Shown here: positions 32,715 through 44,029 of the stretch, piece by piece
Layout: each line of letters starts with the position of its first letter
Position numbering within the stretch: position 1 is the first letter of the stretch
Assembly (NCBI RefSeq): GCF_943734655.1
Contig: NC_071353.1
Location: 145,806,043-145,870,042, forward strand
DNA length: 64,000 nucleotides
Direction: 5' to 3'
From: Sabethes cyaneus
Taxonomy: Eukaryota > Arthropoda > Insecta > Diptera > Culicidae
Program-made: the position numbers and the translations under genes
The notes under the pieces: model-generated
The model's input: only the letters and a program-made list of their open reading frames with translations
Told to the model about the DNA's origin: nothing
Databases searched by the model: none

Positions 32715-33059
32715 TCATACACATACATCTTCGTTAAAATCGATAATTGCACGCATAATTATTCTTTTCAACTGCTGGCGTTGTAAATCGTTCGGAAGTC
32801 GCTTCACTTCGGAAGCAACAAACTGTCCGAAAATACTGAATTCGTCGTTCCTGGTTTCACTGAAGTGTTCAACCAACGACTGAATTCCTTCGCGAACCCG
32901 ACCATTATTGTCGCGATCAGAATCCGATGGTTTTCTCAATCTCTCCGCTCTTAAAGGCGATTGATGTAGTTTTCTGTTCGTACTTGACGCGGGCGCTGGC
33001 TGACGAACGCTCGAAACGGTTTGCTCGGGCGATGTTAATGATTCGCTGATCGTCGAAAC
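32715..33059 (-). CDS. BESS-motif terminal exon of gene c
   Basis: Minus strand, phase 0. After AG (33061-33060) it reads VSTISESLTSPEQTVSSVRQ and ends at TGA or TAA 32715. Its C-terminal half (EFSIFGQFVASEVKRLPND, then QRQQLKRIIMRAIIDF) is a BESS interaction motif, aligned with that of gene b (QVFGNYVAAELRKLPRR). The exon is 345 bases, 114 residues plus stop. Together with exons 33118-33613 and 34698-34957 it predicts a 366-residue MADF-BESS protein. Confidence 0.82.
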   Translation of the reverse strand, partial: VSTISESLTSPEQTVSSVRQPAPASSTNRKLHQSPLRAERLRKPSDSDRDNNGRVREGIQSLVEHFSETRNDEFSIFGQFVASEVKRLPNDLQRQQLKRIIMRAIIDFNEDVCV

Positions 33060-33117
33060 CTACGTCCGAAAAAATATAAAATTAAAATAGGACGCTTAGT
33101 TATTGAATAAAACTTAC

Positions 33118-33613
33118 CGCCGGTAAATCGGGAATGGTTGGTTTTCTGAACGAACCATTGTTCATACCGATAAAATTAATGGCATGAAAGTATCTCCACT
33201 TTATTACGGGGCCACGACCAGAAACCGAAGGTTTCGATTTGTATTTAGACACATACATGTTATACTGAACGCGCAGACTGTTCCATTTAATCGTAATTTC
33301 GGCCGGTTTAATACGGCTGCCGAACACGTTTTGTTCGATATCGCGCCAAGCCGCATCCTTTTTCGCCCGATCCTTGTACGACGGATGGCTTGCCTTCCAC
33401 AGTTCGGGTTTACTTTTGACGGCCTGTATCAGGGCAGTGATTTCATCCTCGGACCATTCGTGCGAAATGGTTCGGTCACGTTTCTTCCTCTGAGTTTGCT
33501 CTACAGTCTCCGTCGATTCATCGACGCTGTTATTGTTGTAATTTTCGGCTAAATCCTCCATCCTTTTGCTGCTTGATGATCGATTGTGAGAACAAAACGA
33601 AGAACTTTTGCTG
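33118..33613 (-). CDS. MADF domain exon of gene c
   Basis: The acceptor on the minus strand is CCGTACTAACAG; the exon starts with C and would complete AGC (Ser). A Ser-rich linker (SSKSSSFCSHNRSSSSKRM) leads into TISHEWSEDEITALIQAV, LWKASHPSYKDRAKKDAAW, EITIKWNSLRVQYNMYVSKY and IKWRYFHAINFIG, a full MADF domain at residues about 137-235. The donor is GCG-GTAAGT (phase 0). It is the paralogue of 17130-17493 on the other strand. Predicted role: nuclear DNA binding with the BESS exon as partner interface. Confidence 0.85.
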
Positions 33614-34001
33614 CTGTTAGTACGGTACATATCGAAAGTAACAATTTGAGTTTTATTGCACGCTTGTTGCGGTTTCCATGACCAAATGGGGCCATAGAAA
33701 CCTTCATAAATGTCTAATAAAACCCAAATTATTACTCTGGATACTTTGAGAAAATGCCGGAATTGACAAACTCAATTGAAATGTATATAATATGTAAGTT
33801 TTTCAAAAGTAAAGCAAAACGTGGTTCTACTTCTTTAAAACGAAAGGGGAATGTATGGTCCGAAGGATAGAAAAGAACCATTTTGAGAATTTTTCTAACG
33901 TTCAACGTTCAAATTTGAATTTGTTTGCACATTGCTGTCGGAGCGTTGCTGAAGGCGCATTCCAAAAAAAAGAGACGATTTGCGGCGAACATCATAGAAC
34001 A

Positions 34002-34304
34002 ATGAACGGATCTGAAATCAAGGAAAACGAAGTAGATTTGGTAAGAAGAAGGAATGTTGGTTTTTTATTAATTTTTTTATTTCAATGACCAAATAAAAAA
34101 AGCTTTACAGCTTTACAGTTGCGGGAGCGGTCGAAAGACTGGCGGAAAGATCTGCTAATGCCGGAAGTGGCAAAAATCCCGAAGCTTTTCGGGTACGAGC
34201 TCGTCAACCGACAATCGAATTTGAAATGCATCAGCATTTCTATAAAAGGAAGTCGAAGGCTCTTGCCAGTCGAGTCAATTCTCTTCCCCTCAGCTTCAGC
34301 ATGA
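34002..34304 (+). CDS. Small unrecognised two-exon frame, antisense in intron of gene c
   Basis: Exon 1 (34002-34040) reads MNGSEIKENEVDL and ends at a good GTAAGA donor. Exon 2 (34119-34304) follows a TTTACAG acceptor and reads LRERSKDWRKDLLMPEVAKI, PKLFGYELVNRQSNLKCISI, SIKGSRRLLPVESILFPSAS before TGA. The join keeps phase 0 and gives 74 residues; an in-frame ATG at 33855 would give 123. I do not recognise the family. It sits inside the first intron of gene c on the opposite strand. It could be a nested gene, an exon of a longer one, or a relic. The splice signals and protein-like second exon are the only support. Confidence 0.35.
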
Positions 34305-34697
34305 TCTAATAAGTTACAAAGTTCAATCCAATCCTTCGAGAGGTTGAACGGATTTGAGAGCTTTCGTATATAATACCCCAAAGATGAGTAAATATCCGGC
34401 GATAATAAAATTTATATTTTTTGGTTTTTTAAGTTAGTGTCGCAGTTTCGCCTAGATATGCGAATGAAACTAATTTCTATCGTCAAATTGAAGCTGAAAT
34501 AAAACAGAAACACTTAACCGAGGACGTCAAGTGGCACATTCCCAAAGGTCTAGAGATTTGCTCCCGCTTGCTTCGATTGCGACCCACTGTGCATGGATCA
34601 TCATATTAATATGCTCAGGAGCAAATTTATATTATACGTATTCAAATAACTGAATAAAGTAGGTATCGGCACTGTTACAAGAGTATCAAAAATTTAC

Positions 34698-34957
34698 CTG
34701 CAATTCGGAGCCGCACTTTTGCCATGAACCGCCGGAGTTGATTCTACCGGTGTACCGACTTCAAGCAAGGCATCCATCCCCGTCGGTTCTTGTTTCACAA
34801 AACTATTATCTCTATTGGGCGGTTCAGTCTCTTCCCCACTAAAAGCATCAGTAATTATTAATTCTTCAACTTTAATCGCAATGGGCTCTTCTTCCTCCTC
34901 TGCTGGAGTGAGCTGCTCTGTCTTTATGGAAATTAATTTTTCCATTTCGAGTTCCAT
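34698..34957 (-). CDS. First coding exon c: acidic SUMO-motif N-terminal module
   Basis: Minus-strand ATG at 34957-34955 in a good context (GACATGG). The product starts MELEMEKLISIKTEQLTPAE and continues with an AIKVEELIITD core and a VKQEPTG site. K12 (IKTE), K29 (IKVE) and K55 (VKQE) all fit the hydrophobic-K-x-E SUMO consensus. The exon ends AAT-TGC-AG at a GTAAAT donor, two bases into a codon. Both the MADF exon (33613) and the finger exon (32440) have matching acceptors, so this exon can start two proteins. It is strongly similar to first exons a and d. Confidence 0.75.
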
Positions 34958-35346
34958 GTCCTATACCCGGACGAAACACAATTCACGTTGATGCAGATAA
35001 AATAAAAACGATTGATTGGCCCTAAGCAAATGTTTGGTTTTCTACGCATTTGCGTACCTTTCAAAGCATCACAGCATTACATATGAAGGAAAAAACAAAT
35101 TTCACTATTCACTTCTATACTTAAATATTTATCTATACCTAGACGAACGGTCCTGTTCTAAACATGATAACCAATAATCATTGAGAAAATCAAACAAAAA
35201 TAATTATTGTTTATTTGTTGCTATATGCAATCAAAATTTCAAGTACACGCTAAAGTAGAATAACTCTTTAATGAAATTAAAATCTTAAAAGGACACAGAA
35301 AACTAATAAAACTCAAACTTCCGTGTTTTTCTCTCAAACAGTCCAA

Positions 35347-35553
35347 CCCAAGTAACAACCTCGGTAACAACGGTAGCTGAATTGCAAGAGCAATGGCTGT
35401 TTACGGGTTGGTTTAAGGCGATCAAAGCTGCATAAAGTAAGCACTCAAATGGTGTTTAAACAAGCGATGTTCAAGCTACTTTAAGTTTTTCAAACCAGTT
35501 CTCTCTCAAAAGCTGATAGAAAAGTTTAATAGCGGATTTTTCTGCTAAACAAT
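35347..35553 (-). repeat. Dispersed repeat, copy 2
   Basis: This is the inverted copy of 695-893. It lies between first exon c and the 3' end of the RTE-like LINE. Confidence 0.6.
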
Positions 35554-35689
35554 CTGCTTCTAAACAGCCATAAACATCAAACCGTTTTACGGCTGCTTAA
35601 AGGTGTTAAAATGTAGAGTGGAAGCTTTCATTAGGCTCACAGCTTTCAATCTACTTTAAGTCTGCTTAAGTTAACACCCTTACAAACTT

Positions 35690-38600
35690 CTACCAAATTT
35701 TCTTAGCTCTCCAATTCCTCGGATACCGAGTACTCTCCGCCAGATCTCGCTCCACCTGGTCTAAACATCTTGCTCGCTGCGCTCCTGGTCGTCTTGTTAC
35801 TACCGGATTTGAGGCGAACACCATCTTTGCAGGGTAGTTGTCCGGCATTCTTGCAACATGCCCTGCCCATCGTATCCGTCCAGCTTTAGCTACCTTCTGG
35901 ATACTGGGTTCGCCATAGAGCTGTGCGAGTTCATGGTTCATCCTCCGCCTTCATACTCCGTTCTCCTGTACGCCGCCGAAAATCGTTCTTAGCACTCGTC
36001 GTTCGAAGACTCCGAGCACTCGCAGGTCTCCTCGAGCATTGTCCATGTTTCATGCCCGTAGAGAACAACCGGTCTAATAAGCGTCTTGTACAGGGTGCAC
36101 TTTGTACGGGGACTTGGTCTGCTCGACCGCAATTGCTTGTGGAGCCCATAGTAAGCACGACTTCCGCTGATAATACGCCTCCGAATCTCACGGCTGGTAT
36201 CATTGTCCGCCGTTACCAGTGAACCAAGGTAGACAAATTCATCGACTACCTCAAACTCATCGCCGTCGATCAATATACTACTGCCCAAGCGGTGTCGTTC
36301 GGCCTCGGTTCCGCTGGCCAGCATGTACTTTGTTTTAGACGTATTTACCTTTAACCCAACCTTTTCTGCTTCGCGCTTTAGTCAGCCACAGATGTTCTGC
36401 CGATAATATCCATGTCATCGGCAAAGCAGACGAACTAACTAGATTTGTTGAATATTGTGCCCCGCGTGTTGATATCCGCTCGGTTCATAACACCTTGTAG
36501 CGCTATGTTGAACAGCAGGCATGAAAGACCATCACCTTGACGAAGCCCTCTGTGTGATTCGAATGAACTTGACAATCCACCCGAAATCCGAACACAGCAC
36601 TGTGTACCATCCATCGTAGATTTAATCAGTTTGATGAGCTTCCTGGGGAAGCTGTTCTCGTTCATGATTTTCCATAGCTCTTTCCGGTCGATGGTATCAT
36701 ATGCGGCTTTGAAGTCAACGAATAAATGATGCGTGGGAACTCTGTATTCACGGCCCTTTTGGAGGATTTGCCGCAGTGTAAATATTTCTGTTGTAGACCG
36801 ACCTTCGACGAAGCCGGCTTGATAAGTTCCCACAAATCTATTCGCAATTGGTGATAGACGGCGGAAAATGATTTGGGATAGCACTTCATAAGCGGTATTG
36901 AGAACGGTGATCGCTCGATAGTTCTCACAGTCCAACTTGTCGCCCTTTTTGTAGATCGGGCAGATAACCCCATCTTTCCACTGCTCCGGTAGCTGTTCCG
37001 TATCCCAAATTCTAACAATTAGTCGGGGCAGACAAACGGCCAGCTTTTCTGGTCCCATTTTAATAAGCTCCGCTCCGATGCCATCTTTTCCAGCTGACTT
37101 GTTGTTCTTTAGCTGCATGATGGCCTCCTTAACTTCGCCTATCGTTGGGGCTAGCACCGCTTCCCCGTTTGCTGAACCGTCGAAATCGCTTTCCCCGCCG
37201 CCATGGTTTTCCGCCTGGGCGCCATTCAGGTGTTCGTCGATGTGCTGCTTCCACCTATCCGTCACCACACGATCGTCCGTCAGAATACTGCCAGTCTTAT
37301 CCCGACACATTTCGGCTCGCGGCACAAAGCCTTTGCGAGATCCGTTCAGTTTCTGGTAGAACTTTCGCGTTTCCTGAGAACGATGCAGCCGCTCCAACTC
37401 TGCATATTCCTGCTCTTCCAGGTAGCGCTTTTTCTCCCGAAAGATTTGGTTTCGCTGCATCTTCTTCTGTTTGTGTCTTTCCACGTTCTGACGTGTGGCA
37501 CTGCGCATCTTGGCCGCCCGCGCAATGTTCTCATCCATCACCCTCCTACATTCATCGTCGAATCAATCGTTCGTCTGATTCCGGGCTACATGCCCGATGG
37601 AGCTCTCCGCTACACTGCTGATGGCTGTTTTGATAGTGTTCCAGCTGTCCTCGAGAGGGACTTCATCTAGCTCGTCCTCTTCGAGTGAATGCGCGTAGTT
37701 TGCGGTGACGTCTGGCTGCTTCAGCCACGCGAGATCTAACCGAGGCTGGCGTCGGTACCGAATGTTGTTCACAACGGAGAGTCTTGGGCGCATCTTAACC
37801 ATCACTAGTGGCGCTTCGATAGGATCTGACGTCGATAATGTCTGAGAAGTGCCGACTGTTGATCAAAACGTGGTCGATCTGTGATTCTGTCTGATTTGGT
37901 GACCTCCAGTTGTACTTGTGATGGATTTTGTGCTGGAAAAAGGTACTACGTACGGCCATACTCTTGGAGGCGGCAAAGTCGATAAGTCTTAGGCCCATTT
38001 CATTGGTCCGCTGGTGTGCACTGAATCTTCCAATCACCGGTTTGTATTCCTTCTCCTGGCCGACCTGAGCATTGAAATCTCCGATGACGGTCTTGATATC
38101 ATGTTTTGGGCAGCGGTCGTATACACTCTCCAACTTGCGCGTAGAATTCATCCTTGTCGTCATCGGTACTTTTGAGATGAGGGCTGTGCACGTTGATGAT
38201 GCTTATATTGAAGAATTGGCCCTTGATTCTCAACCTGCACATTCGAGAATTGATTGGCCACCACTCAATTACCCGTTTCTGCATCTTGCCCATCACTATG
38301 AAAGCTATACCCAGCTCGTGTGTGTTGCCGCAGCTCTGGTAGATGGTATGTCCATCTCTGAACGTACGTACGTACGTAGTTCAACGGCTCTTCCAGCACA
38401 CATGCAGCGCTACGACGTCGAACTTGCTGCACTTCAACACGTCGGAGAGCACTCGAGTGCTCCCTTGGAAGTTGAGAGATCGGCAGTTCCACGTCCCGAG
38501 TTTCCAATCCGTAGTCCTTTTTCGTCGCGTGGGTCTATTCCGATTGTTCCAGTAAGAATTTCCTTGTTCTTCGTTCCATGCTTTAGTATTTTTCGTGGTG

Positions 38601-38810
38601 ACGGCTTGCAAAGCCTGCTACACTGACCCCCTGTTTCGCCGGAGGTCCAACGAAGCTCGAAAGAGCCCTCCTTTCCTGTCGGCATACGACCTTGGCTTCC
38701 ACCGGGGTTGGTTATCCGATTTCCACCAAAGTTGCTCGTATCCCAGCTGGTACCAGGAAGAGGTAGGAATAGGAATTGCTGAATCAGAGGCTATATGAAC
38801 CACTGTGGGG
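35690..38810 (-). mobile_element. RTE-like LINE, near full length but frameshifted
   Basis: Read on the minus strand: an endonuclease at about 38610-37800 (LGTWNCRSLNFQGSTRVL, VIGDFNAQVG, ESQIDHVLI); a reverse transcriptase at 37541-36435 (KNNKSAGKDGIGAELIKMG, FVDFKAAYDTIDRKEL, GLRQGDGLSCLLFNIAL); and a C-terminal part at 36324-35690 (YLGSLVTADNDTSREIRRRI, RIRWAGHVARMPDNYPAKM). The FADD box sits in a frameshifted stretch near 36430. Several frame breaks make it inactive. It lies between genes c and d. This endonuclease-RT arrangement without RNase H fits the RTE clade. Confidence 0.85.
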
Positions 38811-38829
38811 CAAGCTGTGGGGTCTATTT

Positions 38830-39246
38830 AATTTTTACACGTGCACGAGGCACCGACGGTACGCATTATTCAGCCATATCGCACTTTGGATGGTACAATT
38901 TTCCTTGCAATTGACAATATTTGCTTCAAAAAAATGTTGTTTATGAAATATCACGTGGTCGTCTTTCCCGCTCATCCCCTAAATGTAAATCTATAATGTC
39001 TACTCTACTACTACTTCACATCGCATTTTACGCAGATGTAGAGTAAATCTAAGCAAGCGTGTAGATATTTGTGTTTGTTTTCATCCGTGCGCTTCGCTTC
39101 AAAAGTTTTAATCGTTTTAATCACTTTGTTCACGAAAAGACGAAAACACCGCTTCAGAGGCTTCAATACAAGAGAAAAATTCGGAAATTTTGTCGTGTTT
39201 TCGCGAATTAAGATATTTTCTTCAGTTTACAAACGCAGTGCTCATA
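38830..39246 (+). other. Putative promoter and 5' leader of gene d
   Basis: The stretch between the LINE and the start of gene d has no coding frame that continues into the first exon from a better start. No TATA box at a convincing distance was found. Confidence 0.3.
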
Positions 39247-39542
39247 ATGGAAACGGAAGAAACCTCTGCGGTAAAGGAGCAAACAGATCCCCCTTCGGCT
39301 TTACCAGTAAAGGCGGAAGACGAGCCCCCGGCGATAAAAGTAGAAGAACTTATGATAAACGACACTTTGGAAGCGAACGAAGATGAACAACCCAGCACCG
39401 TTGATGAATCACCGGACTGTTCCGGTGTTGTAAAGCAAGAATCGGCAAAAGACGGTATTGAAGTCGGTAAAACTGAAGCATCTGAGATGGGGCCTGCAAC
39501 TGTAACTGACGCTAATGGGAAAGTTGCAAATTCCAGTGCAAG
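39247..39542 (+). CDS. First coding exon d: acidic SUMO-motif N-terminal module
   Basis: The exon encodes METEETSAVKEQTDPPSALP and a further acidic stretch with PPAIKVEELMIND and GVVKQES. K22 (VKAE), K31 (IKVE) and K63 (VKQE) match the SUMO consensus. It shares DCSG and the NSSAR/SNSR ending with first exon a. It ends GCA-AG at a GTAAAT donor (39543). Two later exons fit this phase on the same strand: the HTH-transposase exon at 40184 and the finger exon at 55534. ATG 39247 is preceded by a purine at -3 and matches the starts of its paralogues. Confidence 0.75.
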
Positions 39543-40183
39543 GTAAATTCATAATCTTATTGTTAGTTGTATGATTCATAAGTACCAATACCAATATTGT
39601 TAACTGTTGAGATTGTTCAAAGTTAATCACCAAAGGCAGTTGATTACAACGCACTCGTTTGAATTTTCTCAAATAGGTACTTACTTTCAAAGAAAAAATG
39701 GAACTCTCATTCAAATAATGAAAACAAAAGAGATCTCAAATATGGGTAAAAGAGTGAATATTTTATGAATTCTATATTAGTAGCAAAACTAAATGAAATA
39801 ATTACTCCTTTATCTATATCAAAATGTACTGAGAAACTAGTTAAGGCTGCGAACCGTTTGCTGAGATGACTCAGTTAAATTTTGACAAGCCAGTGGTTAT
39901 TTTCGTAAGGGAAAGCATGGTTCAAATGGTTCACAGCCTGCTTATGCTTACTACACGAGAGCACAATTTTTTATTTGATTACGTTGAATAATAATATCCA
40001 CTATCCATCCACTCATTACCGAATCAATGAAGGAGATTTTATTTAACTACTGTTTTGTGTGCGAAATGTCGGCACAAACCAGCCATTTAATGTTATAGAA
40101 AATATTTATTTATGTAAAAACTTTCGGCAACATTCGGGTACAGTACTGCAGCAAAGCGGTTTGTTTTGTCTTACACCTGACAG

Positions 40184-40563
40184 TGACTGTGAATCCACCG
40201 GTAATCACCCGCCGCCGGACCAACCGACTGCTGGAAAAAAGAAAAAGAAGGCCTACTCGGAACGTGATCTCGAAACGAGCGTGGTGGCTGTACGGGATAA
40301 GATAATGTCTCTAACGCAAGCTGCGGCAAAGTATGGAATCCCAAAGACGACAATTTACTTCCGGCTGAAAAAAGAATCCACAGGCAAGAGCCGCTACGGT
40401 CCGACCACTGTGCTGTCCAGTGAGGAGGAGCAGAAAATTTCCGCTTGGTTGCACGAGACGGCAAAGCGAGGTTTCCCCTGCACGCCGCGGGCCCTGTTCA
40501 GCACGGTTAAAGCCTTTCTGGATAGCGCCGGACGCAAAACGCCATTCAAGGATAACCTACCGA
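40184..40563 (+). CDS. Pipsqueak-type HTH exon of captured transposase
   Basis: The acceptor TTGTCTTACACCTGACAG ends at 40183. The exon starts with T and would complete AGT (Ser) with first exon d, then DCESTGNHPPPDQPTAGKKK. A helix-turn-helix follows at residues about 124-165 (YSERDLETSVVAVRDKIMSL, TQAAAKYGIPKTTIYFRLKK), the HTH_psq domain that opens pogo/Tigger transposases. A region that looks like the start of the CENP-B-type second HTH follows (LSSEEEQKISAWLHETAKRG). I place the donor at GTATGC (40564) because this alone gives the phase needed by the next exon; it is not a strong donor. Confidence 0.75.
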
Positions 40564-40628
40564 GTATGCTTGACGGACGGTCAGTAACAAAAGCAAGCAT
40601 GTAATAATCATTGAATTATTTATTTTAG

Positions 40629-41539
40629 GTTATACCTGGCTCGAGTCGTTCATGAAACGCTGTTCTGACGAAGCACGACAGTTCATTCGGAAGCCGGATG
40701 CTGTAGCACGCGCTGCTGCTCACGTCTCAAAGCAGGACATTGTCAGCTGGTTTAAAGGCACAGCAAGCTACCTAGAAGAGAAACAGTTAAGTGATATTCT
40801 AATAGACCCACGACGAATCCTCAGCGCTGCAGAAACGTCCTTCGAGTGCAGTCATGCCACGAAAGAGGTGCTGGTGGAAAAAGTGACTCGCAACGAGTGC
40901 TTAGTTCAAGAAACAGCAGACCCAACGAAAAATGTAACAGTATTATTTACGTTCAGTGCCGATGGACACATGTTTCCATCGGCCGTAACCGTTCCCTTCA
41001 GGCGGTTGACGAAAAATCTATTACAATCTTTTCCGGATGATTGGAGCCTAGGAAAGTCGGCTAGAGGCTGGATGGATTCGGAAAATTTCATCGCCTACGT
41101 TCACAACACACTGCATCCTGAACTGATTGCACGAAATGTTCCACTGCCGGTGATTTGTTTTCTAGATGGCCATAGCTCTCCGACGGGAATCGATGCGGCC
41201 GTAGCGTGCGCCGCGCTGGGAATAATTTTAATTGCCCTATTTCCGAATGCTTCCCGCCTGCTGCAGTCATGTGATGTAGCCATATTCAACCCGTTGAAAA
41301 ATCAATGGCCTACTGTGATCGCTGATTGGAAGATGAAAAACGGGGAAACATTCTTTACGGTAGAGCAATTTGGAGGTGCTCTTCAGAAGACCATTCAGTG
41401 CAGTATAACACCATCCGTGGTGCAATCCGGATTTCGAAACAGTGGGCTTTATCCCTTCGATGAGAACGCAATCGACTACAGTCGTTGCGTGACTGATTCG
41501 GAGTTGAATGGAGATCATTTTCAAACTTTTTTAAAGTAA
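40629..41539 (+). CDS. Pogo/Tigger-type DDE transposase exon, first Asp lost
   Basis: After a 65-base intron (acceptor TTATTTATTTTAG) the frame reads YTWLESFMKRCSDEARQ, the end of the CENP-B-type HTH, then a DDE_1 core to TAA at 41537-41539. Landmarks: NVTVLFTFSADGHMFPSAVT, GWMDSENFIAYVHNTLHPEL, VICFLDGHSSPTG, LLQSCDVAIFNPLKNQW. Family members carry DET in the first catalytic block; here it is SAAETSF, so residue 293 of the predicted 528 is Ala. D405 and D441 fit the other two acidic positions. The frame is intact otherwise, and no terminal repeats were seen around it. This suggests a domesticated, catalytically dead protein joined to the first exon d module. Confidence 0.82.
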
Positions 41540-41854
41540 CATCATTAGCGTGACTCTAGATTTTAATTAGGCTTAATTCGAAACGTGAAGCATGAGCCTG
41601 TATTTACAGGGACATAAGAATGCATCTCCTTCGAAAAACACCCAACAGGGTCATTGTAAATTAATTTAATGACTCATAGATGCTCTGCTGAAGGAGCAGT
41701 TCTATTAATGAAATGAACACATATTGACCGCAAATTAGCCAAAACGGTCCGGTCCAAACAAAACTATATGTATTTAAATCTTGTGATTATGATTTTTTTT
41801 TCATCGAGAGAATTTCAGTATACTTTCGCATACGTTTCATAAAGGTATTGCATA

Positions 41855-41860
41855 AATAAA
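41855..41860 (+). terminator. Poly(A) signal after the transposase exon
   Basis: AATAAA occurs in a CATAAATAAATAAAT tract about 315 bases after the stop. Confidence 0.45.
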
Positions 41861-41869
41861 TAAATATTA

Positions 41870-44020
41870 TACCGACGCGATTGTTTACTTAATGCTATGT
41901 TTGACCTTTTCATCACTAAATAGCAAAGTGCCCGATCTTTCCTCTACTAGGTTGAGGGGCTTAGCTGTTTTGTGAGTACCAGCTGGTGTGTCGAGATATA
42001 TAAGTGATTAATATTGGTACTACAGTCGTGGCTCAAGACACTCTAGCTTGTGGTTTTCCAATTATTGCCTAATTTTAATAAATTTAATGCAAGCTCTGTT
42101 ATGATGCATTGTCCGTCATGTTTTGAATCAAACTATAGCTGCGTTTCCAGTGCTTGGCATAGTTCACATTCAATAAATAAATAATATGTAATTGTACCCA
42201 ACTGAATGTAGTGATTCTCCCTCCCATGGGTAGGTGGTTTGACGAGTACTTCGGCCAAACGACCTAAAAATTCTTAGTTCCGCATGTAGAATGTTTATAG
42301 ATTAAGTTGGATATATGTGTAGTATGTAGTATTGCATAATTTAGCTTTTTGTGTAGCATGTGTCTCGTAAAGCGGAATGGAGCGAAATCGAACGGATTTG
42401 ATTTTAAATTCAATCCGTTTGGGCCGAAGCACCGGGAGGGCTTACTCAGTTCCCTAGATGAATTGCTGGTATGCACAGAAATTTCTCTAGAAAACTGAAA
42501 CCAAATCCTACCCACCATTCATGAGATTTTGACTTACTCATGAAAATTAAAATGTATCGCTAGTTAGAACGAACGAGTGTTCAAAAATGATGTGATGTCT
42601 TTATTTGCGTAATCGAGACATTTTCTATGAGATTGCCATAGAATTTGTGGCTGTTATGCGATTATGGACAGCACAGCACTGAAAATATACACACACGTAC
42701 ATGTATACATGTGTATGCATGTATGAGTGTGCATGGGTGTATAGGTACGAATGAATATATGTTTGAGTGTTCTATGATGAGTCGGCAATTATTCTTATAC
42801 CTATGCTGCCAAATTACAATTATTAATGGGCAGGAAGTTATAGTCAGTAGCTGTGTTTCCTGTATCAGTTTCCTATGCTATTACTATTATTACTAATATT
42901 GCTATCGTTGCTGTTACTGTCACCTCTATTGTATTGTTTTGGATGTAATTATATGTTTTTTTTTCTTTCTTAGAATGATTTGCATGTCTTGTGACTAACC
43001 GCGTTAACGGTATTCAACTAACAACATAAAATGATCATGTATGACGCTGTTTGTCTCCCAAGGGCCTTCCTAATGCTGATGAGCCTCTGTCGGAGAGTCC
43101 ATCAAGTCGAACGGTGGCAACTCACCGGCGGCCTGCTCCTCTCCATTCTTGCGGCTGTCGTCGCGGTCGGACTTAGTGGATCACTCGAAAAGATTTATAG
43201 CCTCGATATATATCTTGTTCTGTCCATTGCCCAATGCTGGCAGACTTCAACTGAAATTCCATTTCTAACTAAATCTTTTTAGAGCTAAAACTTCTTCAAG
43301 TAAAAACAGGTATTCGATTCTCTGGCTGATTCAAGCGATAGCGAAGGGCTGTCCTCAATCATTTCCACTTCCTAAAATGGGGTCATAGTACATAATATAT
43401 GGCCGTGGTATGAGGATTTTTTTTTTCGATTCAATACCATCCTCACAGAATTATCAACGTCGTTAACATCTTATTAAGTCTTGCTTTAGTGACAGCTTGC
43501 ACTTAAGACCTAACACGGCATATATACATATCTCCAAGTGAAGTTCTTTTTGATCCACCTCATCCCTTCTTAGTTACAGAATCATTTCAATTGACCACGG
43601 TCTGAAGAGCATACCGACAAATCGGTTGACTACCGCTACAAATATGCAATTAATGCCACCGGGAATAATACGAGCGAGTACCAGTCCCCATTATATCGCA
43701 TCTGCTCTATTTTTCGGAAGTTCAAGTAGTTTTTCGATAGTTCTGAGCGATAATATTGCTCTTGAATAATATTCCGCACAAAATATTCGAAAATTTACGC
43801 CAACAGCTACAATACTGCAAAGATGGTAGATAAAGAAGCGGCTGTGGCTTTTAATGACCATAGGTTGTTGAACAGCGCTGGGTCAATCGTGATGACATGG
43901 GTATTTGGGAGATGAGTAGCGTCCAGCCTAGCGAGTAGTTAGTCGGTAGTAGCATAAGTGATGGACAGACATAGAATTCTCGTGATATTACTAACTTGAA
44001 AATTGCAATCAACATGTTGA
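41870..44020. other. Long intergenic or intronic stretch, no gene recognised
   Basis: If first exon d also joins the finger exon at 55534, this is its intron. ACACACGTACATGTATACAT and similar alternating text lies at 42685-42725. A GC-richer piece at 43060-43170 (GGCGGCCTGCTCCTCTCC) stands out from its surroundings, but its open frame is short and has no known relative that I can name. Confidence 0.35.
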
Positions 44021-44029
44021 CTAAAAAAT

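Noticed and set aside
37078..37670. Plus-strand open frames of 93 to 158 residues
   Set aside because: They are antisense to the reverse transcriptase of the minus-strand RTE-like LINE.
38072..38626. 184-residue plus-strand frame
   Set aside because: It is antisense to the LINE endonuclease, whose motifs read on the minus strand.
43031..43282. 83-residue plus-strand frame in a GC-richer patch
   Set aside because: No domain, splice context or homologue could be named; reported only as part of a non-coding stretch.
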